Origin: Stenocarpella maydis
Lineage: Eukaryota > Ascomycota > Sordariomycetes > Diaporthales > Diaporthaceae
Direction of reading: 5' to 3'
Length of the DNA stretch: 64,000 nucleotides
NCBI GenBank assembly: GCA_002270565.1
Contig: NQMI01000021.1
Location: forward strand, 248,001-312,000
This document shows, in pieces, positions 54,745-64,000 of the stretch. Positions within the stretch are counted from its first letter, which is position 1, and every line of letters begins with the position of its first letter. The notes under the pieces are model-generated. The model saw nothing but the letters and a program-made list of their open reading frames with translations, was not told the DNA's origin and did no database searches. A program made the translations under genes and the position numbers.

Positions 54745-56526
54745 GGTTCTTGCGTGACGCATTCGCACTCGGCCTCAGCGTCATCCTTCTAGATCAACTC
54801 AACTGTCGACTTTCACTTGTGACTATATATGCGATTACTTTGAGGACATAGAGTAACCGGAAAGGCTCGGCGATCTTCACATACCAAACGTTTGGGCCGG
54901 GCCGGCTGGCTTTTGGGAGATCACAAACTTTTCACGGGACCGGCGGCATCGGGTGGTGTAGGAGGGCACAGGGTGGACAAAAAGCAATATGTTGCAACGG
55001 AAAGACAAAAGTAGCGCGACACGGCGGTTGTACATTTTTGCATCCTCGGGGGTGGGGGGTGGTTTTGCCCCAGAACGCATATGTTATTCTGCTGGGAGGG
55101 GGTGGGGACGGACTTGAATGTGTCATACCCCTACTACATTCTGTCACTTGTCGTTTTTCTTCGTTCTTGTTTATTATCGCACTGTCTTTAAGTCCAAACG
55201 GTCGCAATCAGTCAAAGGAATGGAATGGCTTGGTGGTGGATGATTGGTAAAGGAATCTTTGGTGGGCGGCGGTTGGTTGGGGGGGGNNNGGGGGGGGGGG
55301 CGGTTCTTAGGCTCGGTGTCGGTTGTCAGTCACAGGTTGGTTTCCGCATCAGCGTGGAGTGTAAGGGGGGGGGTTCTCATTACTGCCGGCTATGCGAGAG
55401 AGAGAGAGAGCAAGAGAAAAGCAAAAGGGGTTCTCACTCTCCTTCTCCGGAATTGGAGCACAAAAACAGAGACTGTTGTCAACTTTACTGTCGATATCTT
55501 CTACCCTTGTCTCTGTTGACCTTACTCTTCGGATCTTTCCCCTCCCCTGCTCTTTGCCAACCCACCAAATATCCCTTTCCCCCGGCATGTTGCCCGTGGC
55601 CATGCGTGTATTGAGAGCACCGGTATACACCCTGACCTCTACGTGGGCTGTTCTAATGACAAGTTTGTATGGCGGAGTCCGGAGTACAGGAGCTTAAAGG
55701 GTCGTCATCATAGGTGCTAGAGATGCACATGCCTGGGATAGAGGATCTACAGGTGGGAGGGCAGGAAGGAGTTGGGAAAATTGGGCTGATTTGGTAGAAA
55801 ATGAAAGGGTGTGTTTGGTGTGGTTGGTGGGGGTGAAGTTGGCTACATATGTACGCTGGTACAGTTGGTTGCTCTATGGCGATTGATAGATGGGTGGTTG
55901 GCGGGCGGCTGGACGGCAGTCGTGGTTTTCCTGCTTGGCATCTTCGTGGATTATTATTATTTATAAACCACTAGATGCAACCTATGGAGACGAGAGGACG
56001 ACATTGATAATCATATTTCTTGATCTTTCTGCTGTCTCAACAATGTGTCTAAGTCGTCCAACCGCGAGCGTCGTTTGCTGTGTACGCTTTATCATCATTG
56101 GCAGGAGAATTTCCGGTGCCTCAGGAACCTATCTGCGCTTGCATACGTGCTGTCGGCATGGGAGCGAGCAGTGAGTGTGTTGCTGCGGACACCGAGGCTC
56201 GGCGGCTTCAGGGCGCATAGCCCAAGAACAACAGGACGACGACCGCGACGCATCCAACCCCGTTGCTGCCACGTTTCTAATCAACCAGTCCCGTACATGA
56301 ACAACCCATGTGTTCCGACATCTTCACCGCGGGTATAGTAGTCTCACTGATAGTGTCAACAAACTCGGGCAGTGAGCGTGAGATAAGAGTATCAATTCTT
56401 TCTTGCCCTGATGATTCCAGGGGGTATGACTACACTCAACCCTCGCTCCGGGAATTGATCCTCAAGGGATGTCTTATACCGCCTCCTGTCGAGATCCAGG
56501 AGACTCGTCACCACCATGCCAAACAT
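54745..56526. other. Convergent intergenic region with an N gap
   Basis: About 1.8 kb between converging genes. Contains NNN at 55287-55289 inside a G run and several short G- or GA-rich tracts. No gene. Confidence 0.6.
55287..55289. other. NNN gap in a G run
   Basis: Three unresolved bases between G-rich stretches downstream of the Nrp1-like gene; true length of the G tract is unknown. Confidence 0.95.
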
Positions 56527-59500
56527 TTAGGCCTTCTTCGACGGGAATGCCTCGCCATCACCAGGAGCTGCCTCTGACGGCTTCTCGACATGCTGGCGCT
56601 TGGATTCGCGGTTCGCATCAGTCGCCTCTGGTGGCCGTTTCCGAGGATCCTTATTGTCCTTGCTTGTTGAGCCAGAGCCCTTCTCGGCGGCCTTGCGTGC
56701 CTCCCGGTCCTTCCGCTCGTTTTCGCGCCGCAGCGCCTTGCTCTCGAACTCGTGCCAGTCGCCGTCCACGTGTTGGAGTCTGTCAGGTTGGTCAGCACAA
56801 TTGTGTCATGCAGGACAGCGCATGTCAAGAGGGAATTCGGTTCTACTTACTCCACTGCCTGCCGCGGGGCCGGTGACTCGGTGGTGAAGTAAGAATGCTC
56901 TAACACCTGGGCGGCGGTCGGTCTCTTGAGTGGGTCGTATCGCAGCATCTCGCACATGAGCTTGAACGCGGCGGGCGGTAGCTTGTCTTCGTACTGCTCT
57001 GCGAACACGTTTGGCTTCCTCACCCCGGGTCTCAGGAGCTCAAACCATGGCATATCTAGCAAGCCTGGCCAATCCGACTTGTGTGGCGTACCGAGGACGG
57101 AATAGATCTTGTCCAGCTGGCTGATCTCCCCACCATCGCCGGGGAAGACAGCACGCCGTGTGAAGATCTCGATCATGACACAGGCGGCACTCCAGATGTC
57201 CACAGCAGGACTGTACTGAGTCTCACCAAGCAGCAGCTCGGGAGAGCGGTACCATATGGTGATGACTCGGTTTGTGTAGTCGAGCTGATGCCGCTTCGCG
57301 TAGAAGCGGGCCAGGCCGAAGTCAGCCAACTTGAGAATGCCGTCGCTGCTGACCAAGATGTTGGCAGCTTTGATGTCTCGGTGCAGGACGCCACGCTGAT
57401 GCAGGTAGTCGAGGCCCTCAAACAGCTGCTTTGACAGATGTTTCCTGTGGGCCGCCTCGAGCTTGAAGGTGGGATGGTTTAGTATACCTGTCAGGTCATG
57501 CGACATGTACTCGAACACCATGTAACACTCGTTCTTCTCGACCATGACCTCGAGCAGTGCAACAATGTTGATGTGTTTTAGAGACTGCAGAAGCTTAATC
57601 TCGCGAACAGCGGTCACTGGGAAGCCATCCCTCTCGCCTTCCATGCGGATTCTCTTCAGAGCAACGAGCTTCTTGGTGTAGACATGAAGCGCCTTAAACA
57701 CCTTCCCGTAAGTACCGGCACCGATCACGGATTCGTTGCCGGGCTTCCGGAAGTAGACAGAATCCGAAGCTGCCAGGTGGTCTTCGAGGGCGGGCTTCTC
57801 CTTCAGGCGTTTCATCTTCTTCTTCACCATTCGTACCCGAGGCTCCCGGGGTTCTCGCGGCTTCTGCTGCTCATGGCGCCTCTGTTGCTCCTTGGCCGCC
57901 CGGGGCTCAGTTGGCACGTTCCTCGGCAAATCCCGACCGTCTGCACCATGCTTATGTGGGGTGTCCCGATGATCTCGGCTGCCTTTGATATCTCGGTTGT
58001 CACGATGGTCGCGGTGGTCACGGTGGTCGCGGTTGTCTCGATTGTCCCGATTGTCCCGAGGATCCCTGCTATCTCGAGGGTCGCGACTGTCCCGATCTCG
58101 GGGTTCGTGGCGATGAGGCTCCTTTGGTGGGTCCTTCTTTGTGGGCGCGTTGAATTTCGAGGATATTTCGAACTTCGGGGCTGTAACTGGCGCTTTCGGG
58201 GCCGACTTGAGCGCGAAGCTGATCTTCTTCTCCGCCGCAGGGCCGGTCGGGGGTGGACGAGTTGAGGGGGCGGGTATTGACTCTTCTTCGTTTCCGTCAT
58301 CCATGGCAGTGTCCTCCACTTGGAACTCCTTAGGAGGCCTGAAGGGGTTTTCGTTTTCATGCGTCGGCACGTCGCCGTGGGCCGAGCCTTGGTCACCTAC
58401 GCTAGAGCCAGCTTGCGGGGTCGCCCTCCCTGAGCCCGCATCTTCAGGCTGACTCGAGGCAGCTCTGGAGCCGTTGCCACTTGATCCCCAGTGGCCGCTC
58501 TTGAACCCACCACGACTGGATCCTCGACCAGCCCCAGGACCCGCGCTATTCCCTCGATATCCGCCGCCAGATGAGCCTCTATACCCTCCGCGGTACGGAC
58601 TTTGAGAAAACTGATGGCTTGGCCCGGTTGGTGTGCCTACAGGAGGCGAGTTGGCCTGGCTGCCTTGGAAATGCGCCGCGGGTGCGGTCGGTGCGTAGCC
58701 GTTCGGCGGGAATTGTGGCGGATATTGGCTGCACCAGGTGTTAGCGATCCGATGTCGAGAGTGGGAGTACTCCTGACCTACCTCTGCGGTGAATACTGTT
58801 GCTGACCGCCCCAATTGCCCCTGCCCCCGCTATAAGGCGACTGGGCGGGTGGTGTGCCGTGGAAGGAGGAGCTGGGCGTGGCATGGCCGGAAGAGTGTGA
58901 TCCCTGGTTATAATGACCCCTTGAGGGATACTGACCACTATATGACCCTCGAAAATTGCCTCGTGCCGACATGTTGACCTCAATACTGTTAGAGCCGGAT
59001 GCCGGCTCTGAATGCAGCCCCTTGGGAGGCAAGTGATCAAGCCTTCTCTGCCGTTTGGATGAGAAGGACCCACGTCGGCCTCCTGGCGAGGGAGACCGGG
59101 TTGGCCGTCTAGTATAGTCGTCTCTCTCTCTATCGTACCCCGGGTCCAGTCTGTCCCGAGACAAGTTGTCCGGAATTGATCGCCGGCGTCGGCCGGGTGG
59201 GTGCGACTGAGGACCCTCGCGGCGAGGGGGAGAGGGTGGGAGACGTCGTCCAGTAAATGACGACGGGCTTGGGTCGCGATGTGGAGATGCTCTCTGACCG
59301 AGGGGACACAGGTTTGGGTTGTCCGGAAAATCTCGACCACGAGGTGGAGGAGGCGACCGACCACCGCTAATTGCAGGCGGCGCCTGTGGCACGCCGGAAC
59401 TCTTCTTGATCAGAAGTCGCTCCCGACTCGTCAAGGAGCGTTCTCGTCTGGAGGACGGCGCCTCCGGCCGGGTTGAGTAGGGACGAGTCCTGTCTGCGTC

Positions 59501-60091
59501 TGGTTCCGCGTCGAACCTTCGCGGGCCGTGCTCGTGACGAGAGCGCCTCGGATAGGGAGCACTGGACTGAGGACTACGACTTCTCCGTCGCTCAGTCGGC
59601 AGCGGTGATCGTGGTCGTAATGGCTGGCGTGCGAGGTCGTCGGTGTGAGGATCCCTGGGTTGGTGAGGGGGCGGCTGGCGTGTGCCGGTGGGATGTGCAG
59701 CCTCGCGACCCCAAGAGGTGCCTCGAGGCCCTTGGTGCTTGTGTCGAGGGAACAAGTCACCCGGGCGACGGGCTGCGTCTCTGCTATGATCTCTAGATCT
59801 GTGACGGTACGGATGAGACGATTTGGGATGCCCAAGGGGGCTGCGGGAGCGCTGGCGAGGTCTGGTATTGCGGTAGCTTCGGTCGTGGGCTGTTGGAGGC
59901 GGGCTGCGTATAATATCTCTGCCTCTGCGATGAGCGGCTTCTCTCTTGCTCGGGGCTGCAGCAGCGTGTGGGGCAGCGGCACGTAGGGGAGACAAGGGTT
60001 GTCGAGGAGGGTTGGCGGGATCCCTCATGCCACGATCCGACAGTGCTCTCACAGCTTTGTCGTCGCCGAGGTTGCGGCTGTCGTCTGGCAT
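56527..60091 (-). CDS. ctk1: CTD kinase subunit alpha (Ctk1/CDK12-like)
   Basis: Cyclin-dependent kinase of CTDK-I that phosphorylates RNA polymerase II CTD Ser2 during elongation. Three exons: 60091-58782, 58728-56851 and 56779-56527; introns of 53 and 71 bp; about 1146 residues. The N-terminal 430 residues are Arg/Ser/Pro-rich with RS-like blocks (RQRSRSPLGH, ERRRSRSPQSS), as in CDK12/13. A Gly/Arg/Ser-rich region and an Arg-Asp dipeptide run (about 646-692) precede the catalytic domain at about 762-1052. Glycine loop IGAGTYGKVF, catalytic Lys about 795 (LVALKRI), PITAIRE-equivalent PVTAVREIK about 807, HRD Asp about 888, DFG Asp about 906 and T-loop Thr about 922 (YTNRVITIWYRSPELLLG) are all present. 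The last exon adds an Arg/Glu/Lys-rich tail with WHEFESKALRR. The frame is open to 60379; ATG 60091 was chosen, but a later start at MSARGNFRG cannot be excluded. Confidence 0.92.
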
Positions 60092-63065
60092 TGCATCATC
60101 TTGTCGGGGCCGGTGGCGTGTCGAGATTGCAAGGTCAGGTCGGAAGGCGGAGGAGGCAGAGGTAGGGGCAGGAAACCGCCTGTGCTTGGAGAAGTACATT
60201 TTGGCTTCTCGGTGGCCAAGAGGACCCAACGCCAGGCGGGAGGGAGCTGGGCCGGGGGGGGTGGGTGACCAGGATTTGCGGGCGTGGGGACCACGCTGAG
60301 GCGTGCTCAGGTAGCCGCTAGACGCGCTGGGCCACAGACGTGGTGTCAGTGGAATTTTGCCGAACACCTCTCTGCGCACAGGCTGGCTCTGCTGGTGGCA
60401 GTTGCGCGACCACGGCCTGCTGCGTGTGGTGTAGATGTCGGCGTCAAGCTCGCAAAAGGTAAAGAGAAGAAGCCTGGCCGATTTCCAAGCTATGGGACCA
60501 TCGGGGGCCGGAAGGCGTGTGTTGTTGGTAGACCAGAAACGGTGCCTGGATCAAGGACCGCCAGCGAGCAAGCGTCGCAAGGCTCGAGCCTGGGAAGAGA
60601 TCCGCTCGACAAAGAGTGCAGTGCGCTCCCTGGCCAGTCGCGTGGGCGTCGACGTCGACGTCGGCCACCAGCTTGTTCTCCCTCAGCCCCAGGAGCTGCT
60701 GTATTGCGAGAGCTATCCCGCCGGTCGGCTTCGCGTACGCGTTCTGCTGAGGAAGGGAGGGCGGTCGTCGTCGTGTCGAAGCAACAGGCTGGGTTGCAGG
60801 CTGGAATGGGCTTCCAAGGCGTCTAAGGCGTCGCGAAACAGCTGTGGGTGATGGTCGTCAGAGTGGGACGTCGGTATCACTTCTTTTGCTCCCATCAGGC
60901 CCGCGTGAGGTGCCGTGCCGTGCCAGAGTCCGAGGGAGAAGCCCGAGGGCGGTGCGTGGTGCACATGCGCAGGTGTTTCGACCTGGCGTCAGCGACAATT
61001 GCATCAACTCTGTTCCCAGGGCAAACTCCAGTCCAGACTTCCCACCACCCGTCCAGTAGTCGAGGTGCAAGCTCGTCGAGCCTGCCAAGGCCCTTGCTCT
61101 GGCTGTGTCAGAGTCCTCCTCGCGCCGTGACCGTTTCCGCTGCCACCAATACGTGCCCTTCTCCGCGACCAACTGCCGCGAAAGTGACTCGAGTTTCTCT
61201 GCCGCCTCACCAGCATATCGCGCCATCCCACTCAAGCACCACCACCTCGGGAGGGCAGGCTGGGGTGCAACACCAGGCTCGTTGCAGCACCGCCCACAGA
61301 GCTCGCTGGAGAGTCAGGACCCGCCCCTCCCCCCAGGCTGCCCCTGCCCCACCTTGTCTGCTTGAGCCTCCCTCTATCGAGGCCCAGCATTTCAAGTGTC
61401 AGGCAGTCAAAAGTATCTACGTAGGGCTATAGTGGTTTTACGACTGCTCCGGATGTAATCTCCCATCGTCATAGAAGACCAAGCAGGCAACTCAGAGCCC
61501 GGCAGGCAATTTAATGCTCGTCGCGCCGGCAGGACGCGCTCATGTCCAAGCGAAGATGTGACCCTTGATCAAAGCAACGAGGCCTGGAGAACATCAACTC
61601 CTGCTAAGCAACCGCACCCAAGTGCCACGGCAGCTTCCTTCTCACCAAGGCAGCACGGCGAAGCCCTGGGGGGTTCTGCCCTGACGCGGTTTGGCCCCAT
61701 TTCCAGTAACATGCGTGTTGAGGCGGTTCAGCCGGAGGTTCAAACCTGGTCGCTTCCTAGTTGGGGCCCTTGATCTGAATCTCCCGGTGGGTATTGACAA
61801 CGGGTCTGCAGCACAGTAATGACGCATCAAGACGTTCGGGCTGTCATCATCTTCTAACAAACCCCATGGCCGGGGCACGCGATAGGCATGTCGACAGATA
61901 GCGGAACGGCAAAGGTCCTGTTGGGCGTCCTGCCCGATGCATACCACTGGTGACCGAGCTGGTCAAGACGGTCTTGGCGTGTTGGGTGGACATGAGGCCG
62001 GATGTTTTTGCAGCAGCAGCGGCTTTCCCCGGCGTTGCCTGAGAGTAAAATGACAGCATGGGCACAGAGGCGACGTCTCGCTGGAAGGCTTCCGCTTCCC
62101 GCAAGTTCATGTGCTCTTAAGAAAGCCCGCCGTAGTTCGGTCCCACGCTCTCGGAGCAGAGTATGGCAAGTACTGGTGTTCCTCCTCTTCAGCGCACTGT
62201 CCAAGCCAACTCTGGGGGTTCCGGGTCAGTCGACCCCGCGTTGGCGATTCGCTTGTTGCGATCCATCGTCGCTGCGAGGGTTTGGGCATCGCAAGATGGG
62301 TGGTGACCTAGCGAGACCTTCGTCTTGTGTCCCACCCAGGCTTCCCATCCTTTACAGAGCATCCATGCTGATACTGACAATATTTCGATTGCAAATTGTC
62401 GCCTTGCGTATCTTCCACGAGGGCCGTATACATGCAACGATGATGAGATGGTGTTGGGCGGTCGGCCGAGGGAGCGGGGACGGCAATGCTGATGAGGCTT
62501 TGTTCGGGAGGTTGCAGGAGGGAAACCCGCTGTCCGAAAGCAGGGCTGCTTCCTGAGGCACTAAGTCGTGTTGAGCCCTGCCCAGAACCCTAACCCTTTC
62601 TCCGCACTTCAACCCATTGGCCAGAGGGGTGGGGCGTCGGGGATTGGGGGGAAGGCAAAGTGTTTTGTGTGCCCTCTTTACCTGCTTCCACTGCTTTGTC
62701 CATACAAAGATTGGCAAGTAGCCCCAATTGGCATGAGCTCTTTTTTGCTCCCAAATTGATTGGTAGATGGTACAAACCATTTCAGGTATTTACTTGATAT
62801 CTCCTTTTTCTTTACCTTCAAGTGTCTATTGTATCCATCCATCGCTTTTGTCTATGCCTGGTTACAAACAAAAGCCAGCACATTTGTGTTGCGAGACCAG
62901 CACACACACACTTTTGGCTCTACAAGATGCGTCTTCACCATTGATCACACGGCTTTTCTCTCGAGTTGTAAACCTGTTGCGAAGTTACAACCCCTCAAAA
63001 CTACCTTTGCAGTTCAGCTATGGCGTGAAAGTGGCTGAATTGGCTAGTAATCTATCTCAAACTAC
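60092..63065. other. Intergenic region upstream of ctk1
   Basis: About 3 kb. The first few hundred bases are the ctk1 leader. Only overlapping short ORFs of biased composition occur. GC content falls noticeably from about 62700 onward, towards the zinc-knuckle relic. Confidence 0.5.
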
Positions 63066-63695
63066 CTATAACACTTCATCTATGACCATCTGTTGTGACT
63101 CGTAAAAGCTATTGTTCGGGGTGCCATAGGCATTCATGGTTTGCCAAATGGTCGCTTCGTCTGCCTGGGAGATTGTGAGGTTTGGGCGTACCAGCGCCTC
63201 ACCCATGAGCACATTAGCAAAACGATAAAAGCAGAAACTGTGTCTGCAATAGTGTAAACACATCAGGGCATCATGGTCAGAGTCTTCTATCCAGTAGTCT
63301 GACTGGGGATCTAGCTCACGTGCCGGAAGGGTTATCCCGCCGACAATGGCCAGCGGGAAAGAGACTGGTATGGTCTCGCTCGCGCTCAAATTGCAATCCA
63401 ACTTTCCAATGAAGCCTATTATTGACCGAGGGATGGGAAAGACTCAACACATCAGCAAGAAACAGATCGGGCTTGGGCCTTTGATACGGAATTCCCTTGA
63501 AGCACGTGATCTCAGCATGCCCTCTCTCACCACAATGAGAGCAAACTGGAATACTCTGAGGGTTGTCTGTCTGCTTCTTGCTCCGGCACACACCTTCATT
63601 GTGCCCATTTTTGCCACAATGAGAGCAGGTCCTAGAGTCAGGCTGCTGTTGGAGTTTCCTGAGGGCTGTTTGTTATTGTTCTTATTCTTCGCCAT
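63066..63695 (-). pseudogene. Frameshifted gag-like ORF with two CCHC zinc knuckles (retroelement relic)
   Basis: Minus-strand remains of a nucleic-acid-binding protein. Two CX2CX4HX4C knuckles lie in one frame within 63627-63502 (CSHCGKNGHNEGVC and CSHCGERGHAEITC). A plausible start with an Asn/Lys-rich N-terminus (MAKNKNNNKQ, 63695) is in a different frame, and the following open stretch down to 63066 is in a third, so at least two shifts or unrecognised introns separate them. Codon use and GC content are lower than in resident genes. Twin knuckles are typical of LTR or LINE-type gag proteins, but no reverse transcriptase, integrase or LTR is visible in the remaining 300 bases. A cellular zinc-knuckle gene with small introns remains possible. 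Confidence 0.45.
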
Positions 63696-64000
63696 ATTGG
63701 AACTGTCAGGCCGGCTGTGAGAGGTAATGCACCGGTCGGGTGTGTACTTAATCTTTCCGACGGGTTGACATTGGACTAAAGGACAACTTCTAGAATGTTG
63801 TCAACCTAGTGGCCATGATATGCGCCTTGTAGGCGCACAAGTCTTTCAGAGCCAGAACAAGGCAGACCACGAGACAAGACATTATCTTGACTAGTGCTAA
63901 AAAGCAAGAAATAGGTATTGTCCTCAACGGGTATGGATCAAAGAGCATGCTATCGTGGTATGTTCGTCTTGTCTCTCAGCACAAGCCCGAGTCCACATGA

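Overview
This is filamentous ascomycete nuclear DNA, most likely from a Sordariomycete-type Pezizomycotina fungus. The coding exons are GC-rich with C/G-ending codons. The genes are interrupted by 50-190 bp introns with GTRNGT-like donors, CTRAY branch points and YAG acceptors. Protein families such as RGS-LOV photoreceptor, GtaA-type glutaminase and Gpc1 point the same way. The species cannot be named from sequence alone. I found no tRNA, rRNA, CRISPR array or intact transposon.

Left part (1-19.8 kb): the 5' end of the cohesin ATPase gene smc1 runs off the left edge on the minus strand. Next are a glycerophosphocholine acyltransferase (gpc1), an AT-rich spacer with a striking inverted repeat at 5.3-5.5 kb, and the APC/C activator cdh1 (minus). 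About 3.5 kb further on, an RGS-LOV blue-light photoreceptor lies divergently to cdh1. It is followed by an unrecognised Ser/Thr-rich protein (minus), the NatB catalytic subunit nat3, and a short-chain dehydrogenase convergent with nat3.

Middle part (19.8-41 kb): a secreted glutaminase-A family protein, a Tra2-like RRM/RG-rich splicing factor with an optional last intron, two unrecognised disordered ORFs, the RbAp48-type WD40 protein hat2, a 903-residue F-box-like protein carrying twin Cys-x-Cys-x2-Cys motifs, and a long disordered basic protein (minus).

Right part (41-64 kb): a diverged Pmp3/RCI-type membrane peptide gene (minus), a SnoaL-like 'pathogen-related' protein, a 4.7 kb gene-poor stretch with a seven-copy 14 bp tandem repeat, an Nrp1-like protein (exonuclease-fold, RRM and two RanBP2 fingers), and the CTDK-I kinase ctk1 with long RS and RD-dipeptide regions (minus). 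A frameshifted two-zinc-knuckle ORF at the right edge looks like a retroelement gag relic.

The genes do not form one pathway. Most are housekeeping nuclear genes (cohesin, APC/C, NatB, HAT-B/CAF-1, CTD kinase, splicing, RNA binding) mixed with light sensing, secreted nitrogen acquisition and membrane-lipid genes. Exon boundaries were set by eye from splice motifs, reading phase and family resemblance. All were checked for phase consistency but not against RNA. Two N gaps sit inside G runs.
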